Shown: positions 26,359 through 36,264 of the stretch, piece by piece
Layout of the letters: the number at the start of each line of letters is the position of its first letter
How positions within the stretch are numbered: position 1 is the first letter of the stretch
DNA from: Neorhizobium vignae
GTDB lineage: Bacteria; Pseudomonadota; Alphaproteobacteria; Rhizobiales; Rhizobiaceae
DNA length: 64,000 nucleotides
Direction of reading: 5' to 3'
NCBI RefSeq assembly: GCF_000732195.1
Contig: NZ_JNNU01000009.1
Location: forward strand, 124,001-188,000
Translations under genes and position numbers: made by a program
The notes under the pieces: model-generated
Seen by the model: the letters and a program-made list of their open reading frames with translations, nothing else
Database searches by the model: none
Told to the model about the DNA's origin: nothing

Positions 26359-27330
26359 ATGAAACTCACGAAACTGCTCGGCCTTGCCTTCGGCCTCGCG
26401 CTCGGCGCGACGGCCGCCAATGCACAGGTTACCCTGCGTTCCGCCGACATCCATCCGGACGGCTATCCGACCGTCGACGCTGTTAAATACATGGGCGAAC
26501 TGGTCTCCCAGCGCACCAACGGCCGCATCAAGATCCAGGTGATGAACAACTCGGTACTGGGCGGTGAAAAGGACACGATCGAGCAGACCCGTTTCGGCGT
26601 CATCGATATGAACCGCGTCAATGCTGCGCCGTTCAACAACCTCGTGCCGCAGACCACCGTTCTCGGCCTGCCCTTCCTGTTCCGCTCGACCGAGCACATG
26701 CACAAGGTCGTCGACGGCCCGATCGGCGACGAAATCCTGAAGGCCTTCGAACCGCATGGCCTGATCGGCCTTGCCTATTATGATTCCGGCGCGCGCTCCT
26801 TCTATACGACCAAGAAGCCGATCACCAAGCTTGCCGACCTGAAGGGCATGAAGATCCGCGTCCAGCAGTCCGACCTCTGGATCGCCATGATGCAGGCCTT
26901 CGGCGCCAACCCGACGCCGATGCCGATGGGCGAAGTCTATTCCTCGCTCGAAACCGGCGTGGTCGACGGCGCCGAAAACAACTGGCCTTCCTATGAATCG
27001 GCCCGCCACTACGAGATCGCCAAGAACTATACGCTGACCGAACATTCGCTGAACCCGGAAATCCTGGTCATGTCCAAGATTTCCTGGGACAAGCTGACCC
27101 CGGAAGACCAGAAGATCTTCCGCCAGGCCGCCAAGGATTCCGTCGTCAAGATGCGCGAACTCTGGACCGCCCGCGAAAAGTCCTCGGAAGCCAAGGTTCG
27201 TGCCGGTGGCGCCAACGTCATCAAGGTCAACAAGGACGAGTTCTCGGCCGTCATGAAGCCGGTCTATGACAAGTTCGTCACCGACCCGAAGCAGAAGGCC
27301 CTGCTGGAACAGATCCAGGCCGTCAAGTAA
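26359..27330 (+). CDS. TRAP transporter substrate-binding protein, DctP type
   Basis: 323 residues with a Sec signal peptide (MKLTKLLGLAFGLALGATAANA), periplasmic. The family core is EKDTIEQTRFGVIDMNR, GLIGLAYYDSGARSFYTTKK and VYSSLETGVVDGAENNWPSYESARHYE, with the carboxylate-binding Arg in KIRVQQSD. DctP proteins beside uronate genes bind D-galacturonate or D-glucuronate, so this is the likely ligand. A stem-loop follows the gene. Confidence 0.93.
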   Translation: MKLTKLLGLAFGLALGATAANAQVTLRSADIHPDGYPTVDAVKYMGELVSQRTNGRIKIQVMNNSVLGGEKDTIEQTRFGVIDMNRVNAAPFNNLVPQTTVLGLPFLFRSTEHMHKVVDGPIGDEILKAFEPHGLIGLAYYDSGARSFYTTKKPITKLADLKGMKIRVQQSDLWIAMMQAFGANPTPMPMGEVYSSLETGVVDGAENNWPSYESARHYEIAKNYTLTEHSLNPEILVMSKISWDKLTPEDQKIFRQAAKDSVVKMRELWTAREKSSEAKVRAGGANVIKVNKDEFSAVMKPVYDKFVTDPKQKALLEQIQAVK

Positions 27331-27342
27331 GCCGACCGGAGA

Positions 27343-27371
27343 CCGGCCCTCGCCAAGAGGGCCGGTTTTTT
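27343..27371 (+). terminator. Attenuator between dctP and dctQ
   Basis: A perfect 9-bp stem CCGGCCCTC/GAGGGCCGG with a 5-nt loop is followed by six T. It should end many transcripts after dctP, leaving less mRNA for the membrane subunits. Confidence 0.88.
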
Positions 27372-27414
27372 CTTGCATATCCGGCAGCCCTGCTGCCGCG
27401 AAGAGGACAGGATC

Positions 27415-27936
27415 ATGAGAAATTTCATGCTGGCCATAAAGCCCTATCTGGGCGGGCTTAGCCGCATATCACTTTATATCTCCGGCATCGGCATGATCGC
27501 CATGACCCTCATCGTCGGCTGGCAGGTGTTCGGGCGTTATGTCCTCAACGACTCGCCGAGCTGGTCCGAGCCGCTGTCACTCTATCTGATGTCCTGGTTC
27601 ATCATGCTCGGAGCCGCCGTCGGCGTGCGCGAGAGCGTGCATCTCGGACTCGATATCGTTCGCTACGTCATGCCGCCGGCAATCCAGAAGGCCATGGACC
27701 TCCTGAGCCTGGGCCTGATCGTGTTCTTCGGCATCGGCATGGCCTATTATTCGACGCTGCTGGCCATGGGGACCTGGTCGGCCACCATTCCCGTTCTCGG
27801 CTGGCCGGGCGGCACCGATTTCTTCCCAATGATCGTCGGCGGCGCGATGATCTCCCTTTTCGCTCTGGAGCGCTTCGTCGACGTCGCCATCGGCGAGGAA
27901 GTTGCTGCCGACGTCCTCGTGCAGGAGGCTGCGTAA
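27415..27936 (+). CDS. TRAP transporter small membrane subunit, DctQ type
   Basis: 173 residues with four hydrophobic segments. The start (MRNFMLAIKPYLGGLSRISLYI) is preceded by GAGGACAGG. The signature GWQVFGRYVLNDSPSWSEPLSLYLMSWFIMLG, including the Trp-Ser-Glu, is typical of DctQ. It shares one base with the dctM start. Confidence 0.92.
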   Translation: MRNFMLAIKPYLGGLSRISLYISGIGMIAMTLIVGWQVFGRYVLNDSPSWSEPLSLYLMSWFIMLGAAVGVRESVHLGLDIVRYVMPPAIQKAMDLLSLGLIVFFGIGMAYYSTLLAMGTWSATIPVLGWPGGTDFFPMIVGGAMISLFALERFVDVAIGEEVAADVLVQEAA

Positions 27937-29216
27937 TGGCCTACGCCATTCTTTTCGGTTCGTTCACATTCCTCATGCTCATCGGCATGCCGATCGCGTT
28001 CTGCCTCGGCATCGCATCCTTCGCGACGGTCCTCTACATAGGCCTGCCGCCGATCGTCGTCTTCCAGCAACTGAATTCCGGCATGAACGTCTTCGCCATG
28101 ATGGCGATCCCGTTCTTCATCTTCGCCGGTGACCTGATGGTGCGCGGCGGCATTGCCCAGAGGCTGATCCGCTTCGCGGCAGGCCTCGTCGGCCACATGC
28201 GCGGCGGTCTCGGCCAGGTCAACGTCGTCGCCTCGACGCTGTTCGGCGGGATTTCCGGTTCGGCCGTGGCGGACGCGTCGGCCGTTGGCGGCTTGATGAT
28301 CCCGCAGATGGCTGCGCGCGGTTATGACAGGGACTATGCGGTCAACGTGACGGCCAACGCCGCCATCATTGCGCTGATGATCCCGCCCTCGCACAACATG
28401 ATCCTCTATTCGATCGCAGCAGGCGGCAACGTCTCCGTCGCCGACCTCTTCACCGCCGGCATCGTTCCCGGGCTGCTGCTCGCCGGCGCGCTGATGGTCA
28501 CGGCCTGGTGGGTTGCCGTCAAGCGCGGTTATCCGGCCGATCCCTTCCCGGGCTTCGCCCGTGTCGGTTATTACCTGCTGGCCTCGCTGCCGGGCATTCT
28601 GCTGATCGCCATCATCTTCGGCGGCGTCCGCTCCGGCGTGTTCACGGCAACGGAAAGCTCCTGCATTGCGGTCATCTACGCCTTCCTTGTCGCGATGCTC
28701 GTTTATCGCGAACTGAACTGGGACGGCTTTGTCGAGGCCGTCATGGGCGCAGTGCGCACCACCGCGATGGTACTGCTGGTCATCGGGACCGCAGCCGCGT
28801 TCGGCTGGCTGATGGCATTCCTGCAGGTCCAGACGCTGATCATCGCGGCGATCAGCGCGGTTTCGGACAATCCGATTATCGTGCTCCTGATGATCAACGT
28901 CATCCTGCTGGTCCTCGGCACGTTCATGGACATGGCACCGATGGTCATCATCTCGACGCCGATCCTGCTCCCGGTCGTCAAGGCCTTCGGCATCGATCCG
29001 GTCCATTTCGGCGTCATCATGATCCTCAATGCCGGCATCGGCCTCAACACGCCGCCGGTCGGAACCGTGCTCTTCGTCAGTTGCGCGGTTGGCGGCATCA
29101 CGATACGTGAAGCGATGCGCACGATCTGGCCTTTCTTCGGAGCCAGCATCGCAGTATTGCTGCTCGTGACTTACATCCCTGCCCTGTCGCTCTGGCTGCC
29201 AAGCATTTTCAGGTAA
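27936..29216 (+). CDS. TRAP transporter large membrane subunit, DctM type
   Basis: 426 residues, about twelve hydrophobic segments. Recognisable stretches: LMLIGMPIAFCLGIASF, QQLNSGMNVFAMMAIPFFIFAGDLM, FGGISGSAVADASAVGGLMIP and GIGLNTPPVGTVLFV. It forms the sodium-coupled channel with DctQ; together with DctP it imports an organic acid, most likely a uronate. Confidence 0.94.
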   Translation: MAYAILFGSFTFLMLIGMPIAFCLGIASFATVLYIGLPPIVVFQQLNSGMNVFAMMAIPFFIFAGDLMVRGGIAQRLIRFAAGLVGHMRGGLGQVNVVASTLFGGISGSAVADASAVGGLMIPQMAARGYDRDYAVNVTANAAIIALMIPPSHNMILYSIAAGGNVSVADLFTAGIVPGLLLAGALMVTAWWVAVKRGYPADPFPGFARVGYYLLASLPGILLIAIIFGGVRSGVFTATESSCIAVIYAFLVAMLVYRELNWDGFVEAVMGAVRTTAMVLLVIGTAAAFGWLMAFLQVQTLIIAAISAVSDNPIIVLLMINVILLVLGTFMDMAPMVIISTPILLPVVKAFGIDPVHFGVIMILNAGIGLNTPPVGTVLFVSCAVGGITIREAMRTIWPFFGASIAVLLLVTYIPALSLWLPSIFR

Positions 29217-29240
29217 GCGACTGAACAAGCTCTATCTGAC

Positions 29241-29262
29241 GGTCCCGCCCCATGGCGGGGCC
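29241..29262 (+). terminator. Weak hairpin between dctM and the dehydrogenase gene
   Basis: GGTCCCGCC and GGCGGGGCC pair (one G-T) around a 4-nt loop, followed only by TTT. Probably a partial attenuator or processing site rather than the end of the operon. Confidence 0.45.
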
Positions 29263-29284
29263 TTTCACATGAAAGGAGAGGTCC

Positions 29285-30718
29285 ATGACCATCTACCAGA
29301 ACCTGATCGCCGGCGAATGGGTCGGCTCAGACGCTTCCAAGAACATAAACCCGTCCGACACGAATGATGTCGTGGGCATGTATGCCCAGGGCAGCGCCGA
29401 GGATGCCAAGCAGGCAATCGCCGCCGCCAAGGCCGCCTTCCCGGCCTGGTCGCGCTCCGGCATCCTGGAGCGTCACGCAATTCTTCGGAAAGCTTCCGAC
29501 GAAATCCTCGCCCGCAAGGAAGAACTCGGCGCGCTCCTCGCACGCGAGGAAGGCAAGATCCTTCCCGAAGCGATCGGCGAAGTCACCCGCGCCGCCCAGA
29601 TCTTCGATTTCTTCGCCGGCGAAGCGCTGCGCCTGACCGGCGAACTGGTGCCCTCCGCCCGCCCGAATATCGGCGTCGAGATCACCCGCGAACCGCTCGG
29701 CGTCATCGGCATCATCACACCGTGGAATTTCCCGATCGCCATCCCGGCGTGGAAGATCGCGCCGGCGCTCTGCTACGGCAATACGGTCGTCTTCAAGCCT
29801 GCCGATCTCGTACCTGGCTGTGGCTGGGCGATCGTCGACATCCTCCACCGCGCCGGCCTGCCGAAGGGCGTCCTGAACCTCGTCATGGGCCGCGGCTCGG
29901 TCGTCGGCCAGGCCATGCTCGACAGCCCGGATCTCGCCGGAATCACGTTCACCGGCTCCACCGGTACCGGCAAGCGCGTCGCGCTCGCCTCGATCGAGCA
30001 TAACCGCAAGTTCCAGCTGGAAATGGGCGGCAAGAACCCGATGGTCGTCCTCGACGACGCGGACCTCAACGTCGCCGTCGAAGCCGCTGCCAATTCCGGC
30101 TTCTTCTCGACCGGCCAGCGTTGCACCGCTTCGTCCCGCCTGATCGTGACCGAAGGCATCCACGACAAGTTCGTCGCGGCACTCACCGAGAAGCTGAAGA
30201 CGCTCAACGTCGACAACGCCATGAAGGCCGGCAGCCATATCGGCCCGGTCGTCGACGACAAGCAGCTGAAGCAGGATACCGACTATATCGAGATCGGCAA
30301 AAACGAAGGCGCCAAACTCGCCTTCGGCGGCGAGCTCATCAAGCGCGACACGCCCGGCTTCTATCTGCAGCCGACGCTGTTCACCGAAGCGACCAACCAG
30401 ATGCGCATTTCGCGCGAGGAAATCTTCGGACCGGTCGCATCGGTCATCCGGGTGAAGAACTACGAGGAAGCGATTGCCGTCGCCAACGATACGCCGTTCG
30501 GCCTGTCGGCGGGCATCGCCACCACCAGCCTCAAGCATGCGACGCATTTCAAGCGCAACTCCGAGGCCGGCATGGTGATGGTCAACCTGCCGACCGCCGG
30601 CGTCGATTTCCACGTGCCGTTCGGCGGCCGCAAGGCCTCGTCCTTCGGCCCGCGCGAACAGGGCAAGTATGCCGCTGAATTCTTCACTGTGGTGAAGACC
30701 GCGTACACGCTGGCCTAA
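29285..30718 (+). CDS. 2,5-dioxovalerate (alpha-ketoglutarate semialdehyde) dehydrogenase
   Basis: 477 residues, NAD(P)-dependent aldehyde dehydrogenase. Motifs: cofactor segment ITPWNFPIAIPAWKIAPAL, glycine motif TFTGSTGTGKRVA, glutamate in LEMGGKNPMVVLDDAD and catalytic Cys280 in STGQRCTASSRL. It converts the KdgD product to 2-oxoglutarate and so closes the uronate pathway. AAAGGAGAGG precedes the ATG. A bidirectional terminator follows. Confidence 0.9.
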   Translation: MTIYQNLIAGEWVGSDASKNINPSDTNDVVGMYAQGSAEDAKQAIAAAKAAFPAWSRSGILERHAILRKASDEILARKEELGALLAREEGKILPEAIGEVTRAAQIFDFFAGEALRLTGELVPSARPNIGVEITREPLGVIGIITPWNFPIAIPAWKIAPALCYGNTVVFKPADLVPGCGWAIVDILHRAGLPKGVLNLVMGRGSVVGQAMLDSPDLAGITFTGSTGTGKRVALASIEHNRKFQLEMGGKNPMVVLDDADLNVAVEAAANSGFFSTGQRCTASSRLIVTEGIHDKFVAALTEKLKTLNVDNAMKAGSHIGPVVDDKQLKQDTDYIEIGKNEGAKLAFGGELIKRDTPGFYLQPTLFTEATNQMRISREEIFGPVASVIRVKNYEEAIAVANDTPFGLSAGIATTSLKHATHFKRNSEAGMVMVNLPTAGVDFHVPFGGRKASSFGPREQGKYAAEFFTVVKTAYTLA

Positions 30719-30720
30719 AC

Positions 30721-30760
30721 AAAAAAGGCGCTGCCATTTCGAAATGGCAGCGCCTTATAT
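30721..30760. terminator. Bidirectional terminator between the uronate operon and msrA
   Basis: A perfect palindrome at 30727-30754 (14-bp arms, each containing GGCGCTGCCATTTC or its complement) is flanked by six A upstream and TTATAT downstream, so it can end transcription from both convergent sides. Confidence 0.93.
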
Positions 30761-30776
30761 GCAGAAATCGAGATAC

Positions 30777-31301
30777 TTATTCGGCAGCAGCGACGCTGGC
30801 GCGCTTCGGCAGCTTCCAGTTCGGCCGCGGGAAATGGCAGGTATAACCGTTCGGATAGCGCTCCAGGTAGTCCTGATGCTCCGGTTCGGCCTGCCAGAAA
30901 TCACCGACCGGCTCCACTTCCGTCACCACCTTGCCCGGCCACAGACCTGAAGCATTCACATCGGCGATCGTGTCTTCGGCGACGCGTCTCTGTTCGTCGT
31001 TCTCGTAGTAGATGGCCGAGCGATAGCTCATGCCGATATCGTTGCCCTGGCGGTTCTTCGTCGACGGATCATGGATCTGGAAGAAAAACTCCAGGATATC
31101 GCGATAGCTGGTCTTGGCCGGATCGAAAATGATCTCGATCGCCTCGGCATGGGTGCCGTGATTGCGGTAGGTCGCGTTCGGCACGTCGCCGCCACTATAG
31201 CCGACGCGGGTCGAAACCACGCCGGGCAGACGCCGGATCAGGTCCTGCATGCCCCAGAAACAACCACCGGCCAATACGGCCCGTTCGGTAGACGTCGTCA
31301 T
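30777..31301 (-). CDS. msrA: Peptide methionine-S-sulfoxide reductase
   Basis: 174 residues from the ATG at 31301 with GGAG upstream. The catalytic motif [10 protein letters not shown] (Cys14) and [20 protein letters not shown] are diagnostic. A further Cys in NGYTCHF near the C-terminus could resolve the disulfide. It repairs oxidised methionine in the cytoplasm. It lies downstream of the sugar ABC operon by 74 bp on the same strand, but probably has its own role. Confidence 0.96.
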   Translation of the reverse strand: MTTSTERAVLAGGCFWGMQDLIRRLPGVVSTRVGYSGGDVPNATYRNHGTHAEAIEIIFDPAKTSYRDILEFFFQIHDPSTKNRQGNDIGMSYRSAIYYENDEQRRVAEDTIADVNASGLWPGKVVTEVEPVGDFWQAEPEHQDYLERYPNGYTCHFPRPNWKLPKRASVAAAE

Positions 31302-31375
31302 GCTTTCCTCCTTCGGTTTTGGATTTGCACCTAAAATGGCGATCCGACCGAAGAAATTCAATCCATCTCCACCAC

Positions 31376-32068
31376 TCAGCCGACTGCTGCCTCGACGATC
31401 GGACGGACCGCCTCTTCCAGGCTCTTCGGCGTCGTACCGGTGACGATGACGCCAAGCAGCGGCGCCGCGATGCCGGCCGCCTTCAGCTTTGGCATATCAT
31501 CGGCCACGAAGCGCTTCTGGCTCGGCGCGATGACCGGAATACCGGCCTTCGAGGTGATTTCCCTGTAGCGGCCAAGGTCGGCCTCGTTGAGCGGCCTGCC
31601 GTAATCGGCAAACGACGCGACGGACGCCTCCATCATCGCGCCGGGAATGGCGACTATGGCCTTCAAATCCTCGTCCGTGCTTTCCTCGCCGAGCGCCGGG
31701 ATCGGACGGAGCTTCGACTGCAGCAGATGCGGCTGCAGGTGATCGAAATAGACGTTGAAACCTTCAAAACCCAACTCCGCCAAGGCATCGAGTTCTTCCG
31801 GCGTCGGCACCGTCTCCTGACCGGCCATCACCAGCAGCGGCACCCCGAGAGGAGCAAGCTTCTCGAAGAACGGTCGTTCCTCGGCAAAACTGCCGAATGT
31901 GGTGCCGGTGGCGCGGTGATAGGCATTGAGGTGCACCTTGATAGCAAATGCCCCTGCCCCGATCGCCGCCTTGGCAAGATCGAGGTCGTGCCGGGCAAGC
32001 GAAACTATGACCGGGAATTCGTCGCCGCGCAGGGCCTTGGTGAGCTTGGTTTCGGGATAATTCGGCAT
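31376..32068 (-). CDS. Uncharacterised TIM-barrel-like protein of a sugar-ABC operon
   Basis: 230 residues from ATG (a GTG one codon earlier is possible). The alternating pattern [69 protein letters not shown] and [15 protein letters not shown] suggests eight beta-alpha units with a phosphate-binding end (GVIVTGTT), like small sugar-phosphate aldolases or epimerases. I do not recognise the exact family. It is the last gene of the LacI operon, 8 bp after the ATPase, so it likely processes the imported sugar. Confidence 0.6.
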   Translation of the reverse strand: MPNYPETKLTKALRGDEFPVIVSLARHDLDLAKAAIGAGAFAIKVHLNAYHRATGTTFGSFAEERPFFEKLAPLGVPLLVMAGQETVPTPEELDALAELGFEGFNVYFDHLQPHLLQSKLRPIPALGEESTDEDLKAIVAIPGAMMEASVASFADYGRPLNEADLGRYREITSKAGIPVIAPSQKRFVADDMPKLKAAGIAAPLLGVIVTGTTPKSLEEAVRPIVEAAVG

Positions 32069-32076
32069 CACGGGCC

Positions 32077-33129
32077 TCAGTTCAAACGCTGGCCGCCGTC
32101 GGCGGCGAAGAGATGGATATTGCCGAGATCAGGTCGCACGCGGATCGTCGCTCCCGGCGACAGCGAAACTCGCTCGCGAAACACGCCGGTGGCAAGCGTT
32201 TCGCCGAGCTTCATCGTCACCTGGGTTTCCGACCCCATCGGCTCGACAAGAATGATTTCCGCCGGCACGCCGTTTTCGTCGAGGAAGAAATGTTCGGGCC
32301 GAATGCCGTAGACCGCCTTTCGGTCCTTGTGCCCATGCTCTGCCTCGGGCAGCGGCAGCAGGATTCCGGGTGCGGAGAAACCTTCGGGCGTAATCGTCCC
32401 GTTCAGGAAATTCATCGACGGCGAACCGATGAAGCCGGCGACGAATTGATTGGCCGGCCGGTCGTAGAGGTCGAGCGGTGCGCCGATCTGCTCGACCCGG
32501 CCGCCGTTCAGCACGACGATCTTGTCGGCCATGGTCATCGCCTCGACCTGGTCGTGGGTGACGTAGATGGTGGTCGTCTTCAGCCTCTGGTGCAGGCTCT
32601 TGATCTCGCCGCGCATGACGACGCGCAGTTTCGCGTCGAGATTGGAAAGCGGCTCATCGAAGAGGAAGACCTTCGGATCGCGGACGATCGCCCTGCCCAT
32701 CGCGACGCGCTGGCGCTGGCCGCCGGACAGCTGGCGGGGATAGCGGTCGAGCAGCGGCGCGAGGCCAAGAATGTCGGCGGCCCATTTGACCCGTTCGGCG
32801 ATCTCCGCCTTGCTGCCGCCGCGGTGTTCCAGCGAGAAGCCCATGTTGGTCGCAACGGTCATATGCGGATAAAGCGCATAGTTCTGGAAGACCATGGCTA
32901 TATCGCGGTCCTTCGGATCGAGATCGTTGACCACCCGCCCGCCGATCTTCACATCGCCGCCGGTAATCGTCTCCAGCCCGGCGACCATTCTGAGCAGCGT
33001 GGACTTGCCGCAGCCGGACGGGCCGACCAGCACGACGAACTCGCCGTCGGTGATACCAAGGTCGATGCCGTGGATGATGTCGACGGCGCCATAGCTCTTG
33101 CGGACATTGGAAAGGGTAACTTCAGCCAT
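32077..33129 (-). CDS. ABC transporter ATPase, MalK/UgpC type
   Basis: 350 residues starting MAEVTLSNVRKSYGAVDIIH. Walker A GPSGCGKSTLLR, signature LSGGQRQRVAMGRAIVRDP, Walker B VFLFDEPLSNLD and His-loop VTHDQVEAMT are intact. The C-terminal part is a TOBE/regulatory domain (YGIRPEHFFL). It energises the two permeases upstream. Because such ATPases can be shared, it may also serve the ATPase-less transporter at 16483-19663; that is speculation. Confidence 0.95.
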   Translation of the reverse strand: MAEVTLSNVRKSYGAVDIIHGIDLGITDGEFVVLVGPSGCGKSTLLRMVAGLETITGGDVKIGGRVVNDLDPKDRDIAMVFQNYALYPHMTVATNMGFSLEHRGGSKAEIAERVKWAADILGLAPLLDRYPRQLSGGQRQRVAMGRAIVRDPKVFLFDEPLSNLDAKLRVVMRGEIKSLHQRLKTTTIYVTHDQVEAMTMADKIVVLNGGRVEQIGAPLDLYDRPANQFVAGFIGSPSMNFLNGTITPEGFSAPGILLPLPEAEHGHKDRKAVYGIRPEHFFLDENGVPAEIILVEPMGSETQVTMKLGETLATGVFRERVSLSPGATIRVRPDLGNIHLFAADGGQRLN

Positions 33130-33162
33130 CAATCAGATTTCCGTTTCTTCAGCCCTGGTATT

Positions 33163-34005
33163 TCAACCCTTGAGGCCGGTATGCGCGAGCCCTTCGACGA
33201 ATTGCTTCTGCGCGATGATGAAGACGATGAGAACGGGCAGCGCCGTCAGCGTCGCGGCGGCGAGCTGGATGTTCCACATCGGCCCGCCATAGGCATCGGT
33301 ATATTGGGTGAGCGCCTGCGGCAGCGTGAATTTGTCCGCACTCGACAGGAACACGATCGGCTCGAGATAGAGGTTCCAGGAATGCAGGAAGGTGAAGATC
33401 GCCACAGACGCGAGCGCCGGCCTTGCAAGCGGCAGGGCGATCTTGCGAAAGATTTTGAAACGGCCGAGGCCATCGACCCGCGCGGCCTCTTCAAGTTCGA
33501 CGGGCAGCGCGATGAAGAACTGCCGCATCACGAATGTCGCGAACACGCTCGGTGCGCCGAAGATCGGCACCAGGATCAGTGGCCAGTGGGTGTTGACCAT
33601 GCCGGCCTTCAGGAACATCTGGAACAGCGGCACGATCGTCACTTCCGACGGGATCAGCAGCCCCAGCAGCACGACCATGAAGATCGTATTGGCAAACGGA
33701 AACCTGATGCGCGCAAAGGCATAGCCAGCCATGGAGGAGACGACCATCGTGCCGATTGTCACCAGCGCGGCGATATAGGCCGAATTCCAGTACTGCTTCA
33801 CGAAGGGCTGCAGCTCGAAGACCTTGGAATAGGTCGTCCAGTCATAACGCGCCGGCACGAGCTGCGGCGGAAAGGCGAAGATGTCGCTGATCGGCTTGAC
33901 CGACGACGTCACCATCCACCAGGTAGGGAAGACGAAGGGGATGAGGAGAACGCAGAGCAGGCCGTAGAGAAAGACTTGTCTGCGCGGGGAGAGCTCAGCT
34001 TTCAT
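33163..34005 (-). CDS. ABC transporter permease, MalG type
   Basis: 280 residues, six hydrophobic segments, N-terminus MKAELSPRRQVFLYGLLCVL. The coupling loop ALPVELEEAARVDGLGRFKIFRKI is the EAA motif. It overlaps the upstream permease gene by 11 bp. Confidence 0.93.
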   Translation of the reverse strand: MKAELSPRRQVFLYGLLCVLLIPFVFPTWWMVTSSVKPISDIFAFPPQLVPARYDWTTYSKVFELQPFVKQYWNSAYIAALVTIGTMVVSSMAGYAFARIRFPFANTIFMVVLLGLLIPSEVTIVPLFQMFLKAGMVNTHWPLILVPIFGAPSVFATFVMRQFFIALPVELEEAARVDGLGRFKIFRKIALPLARPALASVAIFTFLHSWNLYLEPIVFLSSADKFTLPQALTQYTDAYGGPMWNIQLAAATLTALPVLIVFIIAQKQFVEGLAHTGLKG

Positions 34006-34927
34006 AGAAGACGATCCTCTTGCGCATCTGCCACTGAGCGAAGGTGAGTACGGCGACGATCGCGAACAGCACGATCGACAGCGTCGAGCCGTAGCCGAAG
34101 AAGTGGAACTGGAAGGCCTGCTGGTAGAGGTAATAGACGAGCACTGTGGTCGTTAGACCCGGCCCGCCTTGGGTCAGCACCGCGATCTGCGCGAACACCT
34201 GCAGCGACCCGACGATGGTGATGATCGAGGTCAGCAGGATGGTCGGGCTGATCAGCGGCAGGGTGATGCGGCGGAACTGCTTGAAGCGCGGCGCACCGTC
34301 GATGCGGGCGGCCTCGTAGAGTTCGTTCGGCACGCCCTGGAGGGCGGCCAGGAACAGGATCATGTTGAGGCCGACATTCTTGAACACCTGCACCACGATC
34401 ACCGAGATCATTGCCGTCACCGGTTCACGCAGCCAGTTCGGCCCCTCGATGCCGAAGACGAGCAGCACGCCGTTGATGCCGCCGTTCTTCTGCAACAGGA
34501 AACCCCAGACGATCGTCCAGGCGACCAGCGACACGACGACCGGCGAGAAGAACATTGTGCGAAAAATGGTGATGCCGGCGAGCTTCTGGTTGAGCAGCAC
34601 CGCAAGCAGCAGCGCCAGGCTCAGGTTGAAGATCACCAGCCCGGCAGAAAAGATCGCCGTCGCCCCGAGCACCGAAGGCAGGCTCGTGTCTTCGAGCAGC
34701 ATCTCGTAGTTCGCGACGCCGGTATAGGTGAAGGTATTGGCGAGCACGTTCCACTCGTGCAGCGAATACCAGAAGACGAGGCAGAGCGGGATCAGCACGA
34801 AAAGGGTGATCCCGATCAGTTGCGGGGCGATGAAGAGAAAGCCGGCGAGGCTGTCGCGCCGCGCGATCGTCCAGAACGACGATGAAGAACGGGCTTCCGG
34901 ACGGGCGGTTTGCTGCACGACAGCCAT
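33995..34927 (-). CDS. ABC transporter permease, MalF type
   Basis: 310 residues with an N-terminal cytoplasmic tail, then FLFIAPQLIGITLFVLIPLCL. EAA loop: VPNELYEAARIDGAPRFKQFRRI. It follows the binding-protein gene by 11 bp, so it is in one operon with it. Confidence 0.93.
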   Translation of the reverse strand: MAVVQQTARPEARSSSSFWTIARRDSLAGFLFIAPQLIGITLFVLIPLCLVFWYSLHEWNVLANTFTYTGVANYEMLLEDTSLPSVLGATAIFSAGLVIFNLSLALLLAVLLNQKLAGITIFRTMFFSPVVVSLVAWTIVWGFLLQKNGGINGVLLVFGIEGPNWLREPVTAMISVIVVQVFKNVGLNMILFLAALQGVPNELYEAARIDGAPRFKQFRRITLPLISPTILLTSIITIVGSLQVFAQIAVLTQGGPGLTTTVLVYYLYQQAFQFHFFGYGSTLSIVLFAIVAVLTFAQWQMRKRIVFYES

Positions 34928-34938
34928 CGACTATTCCC

Positions 34939-36213
34939 TTAGCGCTTCAGAAGCGGGCCGATCTGGCCGCAGATCTGCTGGAGGGCTGCCGGGATATTCG
35001 CATCCCGGCGCCAGACGGCATCGAGGCCGGAGCGAACCGCCTGCTGGATCTGCGCAAAGCCCGTATGGCCCGGAATGACCTTGCCGGTGGCAATGCCGGA
35101 GATCACGACCTTGTCGATCTGCTCCTGGCTCAACAGCGGATTGGTCTTCTTCAGGACTTCCGCATTCAGCAGCGACTTGCGGGCCGACGGGAAGAACTGG
35201 CTGAGCTTGGCCGAGTTTTCCGGGTTCGTCATATAGGCGACGAATTCGGCGGCGGTCTTGGCGTTTTTGCCTGCCTGCATGACACCGACGCCGGCCTGGC
35301 CGATCAGCGCATAGTTGCCGGCCGGACCCTTGGGCAGCGGCACGAGATCCCAGGCGAAAGGCTTGTCCTTCGGCAGCAGCGAGGCGCGACTGATCTGGGT
35401 GATGGTCATCGCCGCATTGCCCGCGAAGAAGTCGACACTTTCGCCGGGACCCGGCATCGCCTTGTTCTTGAAGGCCGCCTGATGGATAAAGGTCAGCGCA
35501 TCGACCATCGGCTTTTCGGTCATCGTGCAGGTCTTGCCATCGGCGCTCCACGGCGAGGCGCCCCAGCCGTTCCAGATGGAAGCGAGGTTCTGCCAGGTCT
35601 GGTAATTGAAGTCGCGAACGATCAGGCCGCCCTTGCCCGGAACCTTGCCGACGGCGGATGCGGTGGCGATGGCATTGTCCCACGTCCACTGGTTGGCTGC
35701 GATCATTTCCGCCGGCGTCTTGGCGCCGGAGGCTTTGATGAGATCGTTGTTGACGAACATCGCAAAGGGCGAGGTCGAGAACGGATAGGCAAACAGCTTG
35801 CCGTCCTTGGTCCAGCGCTCGGCGGCCGTCGCGCTTAGCTCTTCCGCGTTATAGCCCTTGGTGGCCTTGAGCGTATCCGTCAGCGGATAAAGCGCGCCGG
35901 AATTGACGAAGTCATAGGCCGCGGTTTCGAAGATCCAGGCCATGTCGGGCGCATTGCCGCCGGCGATCTGGGTCGTCAGCGCCGTGGTATAGGTTTCGAA
36001 CGGCAGCGACTCGTAGGTCACTGTGACATTCGGATGGTCCTTCTTGAAGCCGGCGGCGATCTCGTTAAAGAGCTTCAGATGCGCCTCGTTGGCGCTCCAG
36101 ATGGTCATGCGCAGGTTGACGGCGTCCTGCGCATTGGCGATGCCGCTCCAGCAGAGCGGCACGGCCACGGCCAATGCCGCGACCGCAGATTTCAAAGTCC
36201 GATGATAGTTCAT
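34939..36213 (-). CDS. ABC transporter solute-binding protein, family 1 (sugar)
   Basis: 424 residues with a signal peptide (MNYHRTLKSAVAALAVAVPLCWSG...ANA). Family-1 pattern: HPNVTVTYESLPFETYTTALTTQIAGGNAPD and GWGASPWSADGKTC. Periplasmic sugar binding is implied by the MalFG-type permeases and LacI control; the sugar is unknown. Confidence 0.92.
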   Translation of the reverse strand: MNYHRTLKSAVAALAVAVPLCWSGIANAQDAVNLRMTIWSANEAHLKLFNEIAAGFKKDHPNVTVTYESLPFETYTTALTTQIAGGNAPDMAWIFETAAYDFVNSGALYPLTDTLKATKGYNAEELSATAAERWTKDGKLFAYPFSTSPFAMFVNNDLIKASGAKTPAEMIAANQWTWDNAIATASAVGKVPGKGGLIVRDFNYQTWQNLASIWNGWGASPWSADGKTCTMTEKPMVDALTFIHQAAFKNKAMPGPGESVDFFAGNAAMTITQISRASLLPKDKPFAWDLVPLPKGPAGNYALIGQAGVGVMQAGKNAKTAAEFVAYMTNPENSAKLSQFFPSARKSLLNAEVLKKTNPLLSQEQIDKVVISGIATGKVIPGHTGFAQIQQAVRSGLDAVWRRDANIPAALQQICGQIGPLLKR

Positions 36214-36264
36214 TCCCGTTCCTCCTCCAAAGGTTGGTTCTGATAGACAGGCCGCCGGCCGTCC